Source: Sodiomyces alkalinus F11 (lineage: Eukaryota > Ascomycota > Sordariomycetes > Glomerellales > Plectosphaerellaceae). From it: a stretch of 64,000 bases of DNA. Within the stretch, counting starts at the first letter, position 1. The number at the start of each line of letters is the position of its first letter. Location: positions 1,725,471 to 1,789,470 of the forward strand of contig NW_021167079.1 of assembly GCF_003711515.1 (NCBI RefSeq). The letters run 5' to 3'. Positions 1-10,255 of this stretch are shown one piece after another. Under the pieces are notes generated by a model. It was not told the origin of the DNA. It did no database searches and saw only the letters and a program-made list of their open reading frames with translations. The translations under genes were made by a program, and so were the position numbers.

Positions 1-496
1 CGGAGGTGCTGGGCAACAGAATCGAAAGACGCGTACGGTTATACTTGCTATGTTCCGCCTTTGACAGAGCTCCTTTTATGAGAGAGCAGGATTGTTCTCA
101 TTGAACACATGTACTTTGTTGAGTGACATCTCAGCAACGGATGATGATAGGGTTTCTTTCAGCCAACAATGAAGACTGAACACAAAGCTTTTGTATAAGT
201 CAGTGGCTTTGCATCCGAGTGAACAATGCCTTGTCCGCACAAGACCAATATAGGCGTTTCTATTCCTGATCAACGGCGCCAGAACTTGACCTAATGATCA
301 CAAATATGGCGACTGTCCGCTCATGAGAAATATCTATAAATGCAGCAGACCCGAGCCTCAACTCAACAACAAACTCACTCTCAACCATCCAGCATTCATC
401 AGCCTTCAGCATTCAACTACTATCACACACTCTTTGTCCACACCGACTAAACAACACCAAACAAAAAGCAAAAAGCAACACTTCCACGACGCAAAA
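1..496. other. Upstream region with promoter of the small Cys-rich gene
   Basis: No convincing coding sequence is visible in this stretch. It ends in the promoter and 5' leader of the small gene that starts at 497. A TATA-like run lies near 335-342, and a CA/AC-rich, pyrimidine-poor leader follows up to the start codon, as is usual for highly expressed fungal genes. Confidence 0.5.
335..342 (+). promoter_or_regulatory. TATA box of the small Cys-rich gene
   Basis: TATAAATG sits about 155 bp before the ATG at 497. It is followed by a leader rich in CAACAAACTC-type sequence, a common arrangement in strongly expressed Pezizomycotina genes. The transcription start is inferred, not seen. Confidence 0.45.
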
Positions 497-765
497 ATGT
501 GCTCTTCAACTCCCATCTCTACTCCTGTCAATGCCGCCAAGGCTGGCACCACCACTCCCTCAACCAACAAGGCGGAGAACCCTCCCGCTCCTGTCAACGA
601 GTCTGTGAGCATCTGCACCTGCGACTGCGGCTGCCGTCGGCTTGTCACCTACCCTGGCGGCAACTTGTGCGACCGTTGCAGCATGAACTGCCAGTAAGTT
701 GTTGTCATATCCTCGTATCCTCCTTTTCAATTTACGTGCATAGGAGCCGAGTTGATCAACCTTGA
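497..765 (+). CDS. Small cysteine-rich protein, hypothetical (72 aa spliced)
   Basis: I do not recognise a named family. The ATG at 497 opens a Ser/Thr/Pro-rich N-terminus (about 38 residues). A compact Cys cluster follows, CTCDCGC and then CDRCSMNC, which looks like a small metal-binding or disulfide-rich module. There is no clear signal peptide. Exon 1 is 497-693. GTAAGT at 694 is a perfect 5' splice site and TAG at 741-743 gives a 50-nt intron. Exon 2 (744-765) adds SRVDQP and a TGA. If the intron is kept, the protein stops at the TAA inside the splice site (695-697) and has 66 residues, so both isoforms carry the full Cys cluster. The strong TATA box suggests stress- or stage-regulated expression, which is inference only. 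Confidence 0.6.
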
Positions 766-1539
766 GTTGCATCACACCATATACCTATTATGGAATGCGC
801 TGGATCGCATTCTTAGGTCATGAAGTAACGCGCTGGACCGCGTTCAGAGTTCATAGAACAATAAACCAAATTCACTCCCACTTCTCATTTCATCATAAAT
901 GCATCGTGACTGTTAATAAGTGAGTCTTGTCTAAACTATTCCTTTTTTTCTTCTTTTCTTTTTTTCTTCTTTTTTCCCCCTTTTTTCCTTTGTTCCTATG
1001 TATCGAGTGTGTTTTTGGTTAATAATATAGAGAGAGTAGATGACTTTTGGAACAATGATCATGCTTGGTAAGAAGTTGCAATCGAGTAATATACCACACC
1101 ACGGGTCCACGACTGACTGACATTGATGCCTTTTTGTTTGGAGAATCGAGCAGGGGATGATGCGAGGATGAAAGGGTACGTACCGAGGACAGAAGAAAAT
1201 CACACAACCCCGATAAGGTACAGTTAAGCCTGGTGATACATGTACCCGAGATTGATTATATAATCATGGCGTCTCTCATTTGAACGCTGATTTGCACTCG
1301 TTGACGGCTGCCTCCAGTTGACATCCGGGTGTCTTGGCCAGGATGTTTCGTGCCCCGCGTCGCGACTTGAATTTCTGGCCTCGTCCTCGACCGAGTCCGT
1401 ACGGCATTCACCCCGCGATCGAGAGCCATATTTCCCCGGCAGGCCAATCACCTCAATTCACCTCCTCCTCCCTTATATTCCGTCAACCTCGTGGGGGCCG
1501 GCGCGACGATTGAAGCTAATTATCGACAATTCCCGACAC
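766..1539. other. Intergenic, pyrimidine tracts
   Basis: No supported gene. A long T/C tract (about 940-990) follows the small Cys-rich gene and may lie in its 3' region. The rest is the upstream region of the PSF2 gene. Short open frames here have no protein-like composition. Confidence 0.5.
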
Positions 1540-2396
1540 ATGGCTCTCCCACTCCCCTCCGGCCTCGTGCCCAACGAGGTCGGATTCCTTTGCGAAATGG
1601 AATCCGTGACGGTAGTGCCGCGGCAAAGGCTTGATACCATTGACCTTCTAAGTGTGAGTATCCGGTGAGCTGGTTCCCAGCTCCTTTGTTTCCCCTCCTA
1701 TTCGCACCCTAAACTGACGCAAAACTCTTGACTACCAACCGCTAGGGTCAAACTCCTACACTCCGCCCCCCATACCGCGCCAACCTCCCTCTATGGCTAG
1801 CCCTCCTCCTCAAGAAACAACGACGAGCAAACATTGTCCCCCCACCGTGGCTACACCCAGATTCGCTCCGCGGCGTGATCCACCACGAGGTGAAAGTAGA
1901 CCCGCTCGCCTTTTCCCCGCCACCACCACCGCCAGCCCGCGCCGACGCCCGCGGCAACGCCCACCACCCCACGAGGCCGTCCGCCTACGACGACGTCGCT
2001 CTCTCCCCGCCCTTCCTCTCCTCCTGCACGTCCGATGCTCCCGCCGGCGCGTTGCCGTACCACTGGTTCGAGGTCGCCGAGATCCTCCTCGCCCACGCGG
2101 CCGACGACATCCCCTCGGCCTCGGAGGTGCGCTCCCTCCTCCGCGACCTCCACGAGATCCGCGCGGCCAAGATGCGGAAAAGCACGGCCGACCTGGAACA
2201 GGGCGTCGGCGGTGTGCTGCACCTGCGCGGCGTCGGCGCCATGGAGCTGGCCGAGAGCCGCGCTTTCATCCTCGGCGTCGTCGAGGGCGTGCGCAGGCTG
2301 GGCGCCAGCGCTGAAGCGACCCGTCGCGAAGAGGAAGAGGAGGGCCGCGCCCGTGATGAGGATGAGGATGACGAAGATGATGATATGTTTGGATGA
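1540..2396 (+). CDS. psf2: GINS complex subunit Psf2 (254 aa)
   Basis: Psf2 is one of four GINS subunits. GINS joins Cdc45 and Mcm2-7 in the replicative CMG helicase in the nucleus. Exon 1 (1540-1653) encodes the conserved start, with [13 protein letters not shown] followed by IDLLS. A GTGAGT donor at 1654 and a CTAG acceptor at 1745 define a 92-nt intron. Exon 2 (1746-2396) continues in phase with the typical GPTPTLRPP-like segment (here [19 protein letters not shown]), then [15 protein letters not shown] Pro-rich loop near residues 88-96 precedes the [14 protein letters not shown] and [16 protein letters not shown] helices. The protein ends in an Asp/Glu-rich tail, [12 protein letters not shown], somewhat longer than in yeast. 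The intron junction is supported because it restores the family sequence exactly. Confidence 0.93.
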
Positions 2397-2549
2397 GGTA
2401 TCAAAAAGAAGAAGAAAAAAACCCCAAATTTCGATTTTACGATTCTTGGGCTATCAAAACCCCGAAATATCCGCTTGCCCCGCTCACCTTTGAGGTGCTT
2501 TCCAACCGGCCATGAAAGAGAATGCGGCTACCTTTTATCATTCATTTAC
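2397..2549. other. Short intergenic region
   Basis: This short region lies between the end of psf2 and the uncertain minus-strand gene. An A-rich run just after the stop (about 2404-2420) may belong to the psf2 3' end. Nothing else was seen. Confidence 0.4.
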
Positions 2550-3634
2550 ACAGTGGTTCTTGGTACAGGCATATGTGCATACCGGCACCCCTTGCGCTCC
2601 GTATCCGGGTCACTGATCCTTTCAACTGCCACCTGAGAATTCGGACTCTGTCCGGAACAAATACGAATCTTCTTACGGTCCACCCCTATCGCTACGAATC
2701 TTCTCTGGCAACTTCGAATCATGTTGGCAGAGTATCTGCTTCCGGCTGGGATGCCGAGAGCGACACGGTACTCGAAACAGATGGGGAATACACCCCCTGA
2801 CCCGAAGACGACGACGTCGTATAGGTCGAGGTCCAAGTCGCGGATGTGGACGATCCAGAGAGAGAAGTCGGGGCTGATTCACTTGAAGAGCGGGATGGCA
2901 GAGAGAAAATCGATGGGGCCGAAGATGAAAGGGTGGAAGACCTGGGCGGAGTAGCCAAGGCCCACGGGGGTGAAGGGGACATATTGGCGGAGAACCTGGC
3001 AGATGAGGCGAGACTAGGGGGAGGAGAAGGTGTGGACGGAGGATGATGTGTCTCTCCCGGCGGCATCATCACCTCTTCCTCCTGTGCTCCGGGTATCCCC
3101 ACGACCTGGAACGCCTCGGGGGGTGGCCGTCCGCGCTGGTCCAGGCCCTGGACTACTTCTTCGCCGGTCGCTCGGGCTGAGGCGCGGGTGTGTCGCCGGT
3201 TGGGGCCGTGAGCTTGCGGGGCCGGACGCACCTGGGCGCCCGAAGTCTGACCCTTCTTCGAGTTGTGTTTCGCGACGGCAGATTTGCCCGGGGTGTGCGT
3301 CGGCGCCTTTGCGGGTGTCATTTGAACCGAGTTCGCTGGAGATCGACCGATGTCTTGTTGGGATATTGGAATCTGATGGGGAGAGAGAACCGATAAAGGG
3401 GCTGCTGGACCGGGATGCGTGGTGATGCTGCGTGTGGTGCTTGGATTTTCCATCTGCAGTCTGATGGACTTCAGCCTTTATAACGATCAAGACACGATTG
3501 TTGAATCGGCGAAGCATAACGACCGACCACTGGGAAATTCTCGACATGGCGACAAAGAGCTCGTCGGCACCCATGCAGAATAAAGATCCTTTGAATTCGA
3601 GGTCTGAAGGCGGCAGCTTGGCCTGCATATACAA
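2550..3634 (-). pseudogene. Uncertain minus-strand gene, hypothetical, possibly broken
   Basis: Protein-like reading frames cover this region, but no single frame does. Reading from 3634 downward, one frame gives a plausible N-terminus (KLPPSDLEFKGSLFCMGADE, then SQWSVVMLRRFNNRVLIVI). The middle (about 3453-3030) reads best in another frame as a disordered Pro/Ser/Arg/Gln-rich segment. Below about 3010 the first frame again gives a rich, partly hydrophobic sequence (VLRQYVPFTPVGLGYSAQVF, then GPIDFLSAIPLFK). It stops at a TGA near 2878. Past that stop the same frame stays protein-like (ISPDFSLWIVHIRDL, DLYDVVVFGSGGVF). Possible reasons are two introns plus a true stop, or decay. An uninterrupted 244-codon frame (3453-2719) exists but becomes Ser/Thr/Pro-only at its end, as a shadow would. 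Function unknown. Confidence 0.3.
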
Positions 3635-4749
3635 TAGACACCGAACAAAGAGGTGCGATTTACGTTTTTACAAGCGGCCTTGTTACTTGTGTTCGGTTTA
3701 TTGTTCGATCGGACGGACCTATTTTCATCTGGACAAGAGACAAACGATTGAGACAATGGCGGACAAAGCTGGGCTCAGTATATCAGGGGGTTTGTCTTTG
3801 TGTAAATTGACTGTTTCCATTGCTCATTGCTGTCTTTTGGGTATGGTGGCAAGGGGGGCAAGGGAAGAGAATTGGAATTGGAAATTGAGAAAAAGAAAAG
3901 TAAAGTAAAAAAAAATAAAAAAAATAAAAAGGGAAAACCAACGAGGAAGTTGAGGAACGCCGAGTTGGTAAGACTGGGATGATACTGTACTGTATACATA
4001 TCGGCCCAGTTATCCTGCGTCCCGATCAAGACCAAGGTGTCGGGAAGAAAGTCCTCCTCTAGATTACCTATTAATTAATGTGGACTGTCCCGGGGGCCGC
4101 TCCGGGAACGTTGCTAGCGGCCCCGAGAGACGGGAACTCCAAAGTCACGCAGGGTGCGGCCGGGTGACACCCTGCAAGGGGCTACGCTAATTAACACATG
4201 GATGTATCCGTATGTTGTCTGGGAAGTGGTTGATAACTTGCTCAAATCCTCTCAAATGCCGGGTACGGCCAAGATGGTGACCCTACCCTTTGCCCACCCC
4301 CCTGGACAACCCATACCCAACAGTCCCAACCTCTCTCCAATCTTAATCTTCTCATTACTACCACAAGCTCAGTGACTTATATGATGCGTGTGATGTGTTT
4401 GTCCGGTAACGCATAATTCATACGCGGCCCCTTCCCGAGAGGGAAATGCGGTGTCGTGGAGCCGGGACCCCCTGGAACGACTCCAAACGAGGCAGTTTCT
4501 TATAAGTTATGTCGATCACCCCTTACCACACGAAGCTTTTGGTCAAAATATAGTCATTTCCGACGGTTTCAAGAAGACGTGAGGTCTTTTTTCGTCCAGG
4601 AAGTCAAAGCCTGACTGTAGCTGAGCAGTCTGAGCTTCTACGGCCCGCTTGAACGACCTAAGACCAAGCGTCTACAAATAGGCTATAGGCCTCGACCAAA
4701 CCACCAACGCCCCATACTCTCTGGCCCGGTGCCGCCAAAACCTACCACA
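3635..4749. other. Intergenic, upstream of ferric reductase
   Basis: No gene supported. An A-rich run lies at about 3906-3931. A GC-rich stretch at 4088-4140 holds a 9-bp inverted repeat, GGGGCCGCT (4093-4101) and AGCGGCCCC (4116-4124), with a 14-nt loop. The last few hundred bases are the likely promoter of the ferric reductase gene. I could not identify a convincing iron-responsive GATA cluster by eye. Confidence 0.4.
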
Positions 4750-7083
4750 ATGCGTCCCAGATCCGTCGTATTCGCCCTGACAGCCGCCGTCCCCTGCCGA
4801 GCCGTCGGCCTCACAGGCATCGACACCTTCCCCGAGAACCCCCTCTGCGCCCAAGCCTGCTACAACTCCCTCGCGACCTACCGACTCGACTGCTCCATCG
4901 TCCACGAAGACGACTCCAGTCACCACCACCACGACAACGACGACGACGATGACGACGACGACGACGACGATGCAGGAGGCCACCATCACGCCCACGTCAT
5001 GACCTCGCCCGAATGCCGCGCCGGCAACGAGCACTTCCTCCGCTCCCTCGCCTGGTGCATCAGCACCAAGTGCGCCGATGCAGGACTATCCACCCCCGAG
5101 ATCGAGGAGTTTTGGTTCCGCGTGAGCACAGACGACCCGGCGGTGCCGCCCCAATGGAGCTATACCGAGGCGCTGCGGACTGTTGAGGAGCCCCCCGTGC
5201 GCGAGCTCGGCCATGGGGATACCATCAACGCAACGGTGCGCACCCCTGAGTTTTGGTCCGTTCTGTACGGCACGCAGACCACTCTCTACCATGAAACCAG
5301 GAACGGGTCCATCTTTGGGTAAGTTATAAGTGTCTACTGCTCCTAATTACTGTTCCAACCTTTCCCATTTCCCCCTTTTTACCCCTTTACTCCTTTTTTT
5401 TTCCCCCTTTCTTCCCCCTTTTTGCCCCTTCCCCCCCGAGCTCCTTGTCCTTGGAGTTTATCGCGTCAAGCTAACTGTAGCCCCAACGACAGACTCGTAA
5501 TCCTTCTCACCGGCTTCGGTATACCCATCCTGCTTAGCTGGCTGGGGCGCTTCCCCTATATTGGCACCCTCTACGACAGAATCAACCCCTACCTCGTCTA
5601 TCCGAGCCTCATCGGCACCTACCAAGTCCGCCCCCTACCGTACCAGCTAGGCAACGCCCCGACCATCGGCCAGGGCCTCTACATAGGCCTCATGGTCGTC
5701 GTAAACGTCATCGTCAGCGCCGTCGACTACCGCACCACGCCGGCCCACCTATGGTTCCAGAGCACCTCCCAGCAGGTCGCCGGCTACCTCATGTACCGCA
5801 CGGGCGTGCTATCATTCTCCATGGCCCCGCTGCTCATCCTCTTCGCCGGCCGAAACAACATCCTGCAGTGGCTCACCGACTGGCCGCACTCGACCTTCCT
5901 GCTACTGCACCGCTGGATCGCCCGCCTCTTCGTGCTGCAGGCGCTGCTGCACACCATCCTCGCCGTCGCCGTCTACGCCGAGATGGGCATCTACGAGGCC
6001 GAGTCGGTCCTCGACTACTGGGTCTGGGGCGTCGTCGCCACCGTCCTGGCCTGTCTGATGTGCGTCGCCTCCGTCGGCTACTTTCGTCGTCTCTCGTACG
6101 AGATCTTCCTCGTCGGCCACGTCGTCATGGCCGTCTTCGTCATCGTCGGGTGCTGGTACCACGTCATCTACCGCTTCGACATCTCCGCCGGCTACACCAC
6201 GTGGCTCTACGCCGCCTGCGCCGTGTGGTTCTTCGACCGCCTCGTCCGCGTCGGCCGGATCCTCAAGACCGGCGTCCGCTATGCAGAGGTCACCGACGTC
6301 GGAGATCACCACGTTCGCGTGGACATCGAGGGCATCCGGTGGGGCGCTGCGCCGGGAAAGCACGCTTACGTCTACTTCCCGGGCCTCAACCCGCTGCGGC
6401 CATGGGAAAACCACCCCTTCTCCGTGCTGCCCACGTCGCTGTTCCGACCCCCGACACAGCAGTGTGGCGCGGGCGCCGCCGACGCCACTGCAGCGAGCAG
6501 CACAAGGGCCGACTCGGAGCAGAATGACGTGGAAAAGAGCCAGGCAAGCCCGGCGGTAACAGTCTTGGGTACATGTAGCAAGGGACCGCCTGCCCACAGA
6601 ACCACGGCCGGCGTGACTTTCTTCGTGCGCAAATCCGAAGGAATGACCAAGTCCCTCCGGACGACCCATGGCAGACTCCTCGCCTTGCTTGACGGGCCTT
6701 ACCCCAACAACTCGGTCCAGGCCGTTCTAAAGTGCGATCGCGTTCTCCTGATTACCGGCGGTATTGGCATCACGGGCGTCTTGCCCTGGGTCCAGGCGCA
6801 TTCCAACGCGAGGCTCTGTTGGTCCATCAAGGAGAGGGACGGGTGCCTTGTCGATGCCTTGGACGGAGTGTTGCAAGGTGTTGCCGAAAAGGACGTCAAG
6901 AGGGGCCAGAGGATCGATGTCGAGGCTATCCTGAATCAGGAGGTTGAGGCGGGGTGGACCAGAATCGGGGTGGTTGCCTGCGGGCCGGGCGGCCTGTGCG
7001 ACCATGTGAGAGCGGCTGTTGCAGCGGCCGGAAGAAAACACAGCACGGTGTTTGAACTAGAAGTCCACGCCTACTCTTGGTAA
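4750..7083 (+). CDS. Ferric-chelate reductase, FRE/NOX-like flavocytochrome (about 723 aa)
   Basis: This is a plasma-membrane flavocytochrome that moves electrons from cytosolic NADPH through FAD and two hemes to extracellular Fe(III) or Cu(II). The ATG at 4750 starts a signal peptide (RSVVFALTAAVPCRAVG). A Cys-containing outer domain follows, interrupted near residues 59-84 by a His/Asp-rich stretch. Exon 1 ends at 5318 before GTAAGT. Exon 2 starts at 5481 (after CTAACTGTAG) or 5493 (after CGACAG); both keep the frame. The transmembrane core carries the heme histidines in HRWIARLF and LLHTI (about residues 332-346) and GHVV and WYHV (about 402-416). HPFSV (about 500) is the FAD motif. GPYPN (about 595), GGIGIT (about 616) and CGPGG (about 689) form the NADPH domain. 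Length fits the family. The substrate metal cannot be read from the sequence. Confidence 0.92.
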
Positions 7084-7826
7084 GATGGTTGGGGTCCGGG
7101 GATTTTGGGGGTAGGCTGTGTGAGTGAAGTCACGAGTGTGGCTATGCCGTCTGCACTTGTTCCCGATCTGTGTGCTTCACTTGGTTAGCCGATGGAGATG
7201 GACCGATGGTGTGTGTAGGAATAGACCAGTACCCATCATAGCATAGCATTCGTGACCCAGCAAGCCGGATGACTCTTGGCGCGTAGGGGCAGCGGGGAAC
7301 TCAACGTGACGCATCCTGCCCTCAATGCCCCAATACTGTCAGCTCTTTGCTGACCTGTACATGCAGATTATGCAGGTGATACTTTGCTGCTGGGCGCTTT
7401 GAAGACAATTGCTCCAGTAAGATAACAGGGTTGGTTGAAAGTAATGTTCCCTCGGCGACCCAGACAGTTTCTGTGCAGTAATGTTGGCCCATATGTCAAG
7501 CCGTCGGCCCATCGGTGGTGAGCCGTGGCGCGCGCCAATTGACCAGAACTCCCGAGTCAGATCAATTCATTTATAGAAAATCCCAACCGCACGCACTTGA
7601 GTCGTCCTGAAATGCCGGGCTTATATTTCTGAGTTCCTGTATGAGTAGCTGTGACGACTTATAATGCTGTGCCCGCTAGCTGGTGAATCGAGAAGCCAAC
7701 AAAAAGAGAATCAACCTCGCTGAGCAGCGGAGCAGCATTCGTTCTTTGCCATTGACGACTAGTCAACAAGTTCCTGCGAGACACTAATAAAAAACGTGCA
7801 CCTATCAGCAGTCAGGCTGCTTCAAC
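7084..7826. other. Intergenic
   Basis: No gene seen. It holds the 3' region of the ferric reductase and the promoter of the DUF6914-like gene. The composition is mixed, without notable repeats. Confidence 0.4.
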
Positions 7827-8409
7827 ATGTTCTCTGAAAAGAAGCGTGTGTATATTGCGTTGTACCCCAGTGGAGTTGTCGAGAATGAAGAAAGAAGGTG
7901 GCTTGAATCCTCCGCTTCACTCCTATTGAGAACCTGGAGAACGCTTACGATTCTGCAGGTTCCACTGGGGATTTCTCATCGGGCCCAAAGTCGAAAAGAG
8001 ATCCGAGGTTCCTGGCCGCCGTCTCCACGTGAAGAACCCATTCGGCGCAGGCTGGGTGTACGAGGAGGTCGAACTGCAAAATGTGCGAAACACCGTCAAC
8101 CTACTCGCACGTATCCTGATCGCCAAGGTAGTGGACGAGAAGCGACTCCTTCAGATCATCCGCACTACACCAGTCATTCAGAACGACCCCAATTGGCGCT
8201 GCCGGACGTGGGTTGCTCAAGTTCTCTCCAGGCTGGCAGAGGACGACGGGGCTGTTGGTACCGCGGAGCTCGGCTGGCCTAAGATCGAGATGGCGGCTCG
8301 CAACTATGTAGCGAAGAAAATTGCAGAGGGACGGTACGCAAGCGGGTCCGATCCGACCATGCCCAAGCCGACATTGGACATGCTCGAAGGGAAGGAGGTT
8401 GTGCCTTGA
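7827..8409 (+). CDS. DUF6914-type fungal protein of unknown function (173 aa)
   Basis: This matches, from memory, a fungal family in which a short N-terminal strand (KKRVYIALYPSG) is followed by an HW-x-FLIGPK motif, an HVKNPxGxGWVYEE block and RTTPVIQNDPNWRCRTWV. No biochemical role is established. Exon 1 is 7827-7897. The intron 7898-7958 (61 nt) uses a weak GTGGCT donor and a clear TTCTGCAG acceptor, and GCTTAC can serve as branch site. Exon 2 (7959-8409) opens with FHWGFLIGPK in phase, which supports the splice. The gene is cytosolic by lack of signal or membrane segments. It lies tail to tail with the APH-type gene 140 bp away. In other fungi such genes are often found in variable regions, so an accessory role is possible (inference). 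Confidence 0.75.
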
Positions 8410-8549
8410 GCAGGCGAGGAGGGGCTGCCAAAGTCGAGGAGCTCGGTCCTCTTGTTGTCTGGTCGCACTCGGCATGAATTGAAGCCCGAGTCATGTCGAA
8501 ATGAGAAACGTTGATGCGGCTGGGGATATTCCGAATTCCCACTCTGGAC

Positions 8550-9431
8550 TCAAAAGTCACCCCATCCCCTCTGACGCGTAATCTCCATCTGCAGTTCCGC
8601 CGGGTGAGGATCGAGGAAGTCTGGAATCATGCCTTGCCATTCGTGCCGAAGCCTGTTTCCATACCACACTGAGGTATATTCCCAATAATGGGGATACCAG
8701 CCCGCGAATTCCCAATCAATGATACCCACGACACGGTCTCCTCGAACCAAGATGTTAGAGGGGTTCAAGTCGCCGTGCGTGAACACGGGGGGAGGCCACG
8801 GCCCGTCTTGCATCGCTATCATAAGCTCGACGCCCTTCCTGTCCCCATCGTCCTTGATCGGCGGGTGATCCTCTAGGCGGTAGTCTTTTCGAAGCCATTT
8901 ATGAAAGGCCTGAATGGTGCTGAAGGGGCCAAATCTGGGTCTTGCATGAGGGATCCTGGAATCCATCAAAGAGCCCCCGACGCAGCTCTGTACCCCGGCA
9001 CCGGGCGGCGGTGGCAAGGCCCTAAGCTCCTGCAACATGGTTCGGAGCTGCGTTAAGATGCTTTTCATGTCGGCCTCTGACAGCGATTTCCAGGCTCCGG
9101 CGATAGACCGTCCCCTGACGCGCTCCATGACAATATAAGCCATGTTGTTGTGGATGAAGGCGCAGTGCACGCGTGGCACCGGTATCGACGTGTTGGCAGC
9201 GACGAACTCCATGGTGGCGGCCTCAGTGAGATGGACGAACGGTCCCCTTTTCACAATGAGATTCCTGGATATAGGGACACAAATGCCATCGGCCTTGTAG
9301 AATCGCGCCGTGATCCGGAGCGCGAGGAGAGTAATCCAGCGGCGGATGAAGGTGTTGTTGACGGCCAAGTGTTGTGTGCCTTCATGCTGGGTGTCACGGT
9401 CGTAAGCAAATAGTTGGTCTAGATCTGCCAT
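8550..9431 (-). CDS. Aminoglycoside-phosphotransferase (APH) family kinase-like protein (293 aa)
   Basis: A single-exon protein of the APH/choline-kinase fold. The motif HGDLNPSNILV (about residue 219) is the catalytic Brenner loop, with its Asp and Asn present. IDWEFAGWYP (about 239) carries the metal-binding Asp. The N-lobe shows AYIVMERVRG, the hinge typical of the family. Fungal genomes hold large expansions of this family with unknown small-molecule substrates. Antibiotic resistance should not be inferred from the name. The start is set by ATG at 9431, which gives the usual N-terminus and length. It converges with the DUF6914-type gene. Confidence 0.88.
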   Translation of the reverse strand: MADLDQLFAYDRDTQHEGTQHLAVNNTFIRRWITLLALRITARFYKADGICVPISRNLIVKRGPFVHLTEAATMEFVAANTSIPVPRVHCAFIHNNMAYIVMERVRGRSIAGAWKSLSEADMKSILTQLRTMLQELRALPPPPGAGVQSCVGGSLMDSRIPHARPRFGPFSTIQAFHKWLRKDYRLEDHPPIKDDGDRKGVELMIAMQDGPWPPPVFTHGDLNPSNILVRGDRVVGIIDWEFAGWYPHYWEYTSVWYGNRLRHEWQGMIPDFLDPHPAELQMEITRQRGWGDF

Positions 9432-10255
9432 GATGATGCTCCGGCAATTAACTGGGTAGGTGTGCCGTAGATCTATGCATTGCGCTCGTGTGCATTGTGA
9501 GAGGAAGACTCAACTCACTCAAGAGCAGGTTGATGAAGGATAGGTGGACCGTACGAAATACTCCGTAGAATAGGGGGAAAAGTGGGCGGCGGCGGGTGAC
9601 GCCACATTCCTTGGGGGCTTCTGGACTGTGGCGTTGTGGCTAAGTAGATACTTAGGTACCTTATCAGGAGGTGATGATTACCTAAGGTAAGGTAGATACC
9701 TTATTATTGCAGCTTCACCAACTGTCGGGGAGGCACCATTGAAGACCCGGGGCCCCGCTGCACCGGCACGCCCCGAGCCAACGGAGTAGATTCCCGGTTC
9801 ATTCGCTTGTGCGCCGACGCCAACGACTACAGTCTACGAACAGGCTTCTGAATTCCTGGAGGCATACAGTCATACTCACCTTGGCATTGTATTAATTCCC
9901 ACGCTGGAATCGGAAGTGGGAACTTGACGAGCAGCACAACCCATTTGCAACCCCAAAGGAGCCAGAACCGCAGTTCGCGACGGTTGTGGTTTGCCTTTGC
10001 CATACTACAAAAACATATATTACCGCACGTGAAGAATTAGCCATGTTTTGTGCAAAATACATGACAGGATTGATGGGTTCTGATTCAGCGTATATTAGTT
10101 ACTCTTCAGTGGCACGAATAATAGACTATAAGGGGCGTAACGTCATCCTTTCGTCATCATCTCACTTCGATTGAACGAAATTAAGAACAAGCTCTCTCAA
10201 GACTTCACGGGATTTTACATAATGTCTTCTTCCTGCCCAAGACATTCTTCGGAAA
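9432..10255. other. Intergenic with TAAGGTA-type palindromes
   Basis: No supported gene. Between about 9645 and 9705 there are several overlapping copies of TACCTTA and its complement TAAGGTA. The region is the shared 5' side of the APH-type gene (minus) and the HhH gene (plus), so it should hold both promoters. Confidence 0.45.

Noticed and set aside
8550..9431. Antibiotic-resistance gene reading of the APH-type protein
   Set aside because: Fungal genomes hold many APH-fold proteins with unknown substrates. Nothing here points to aminoglycosides or a mobile resistance cassette.
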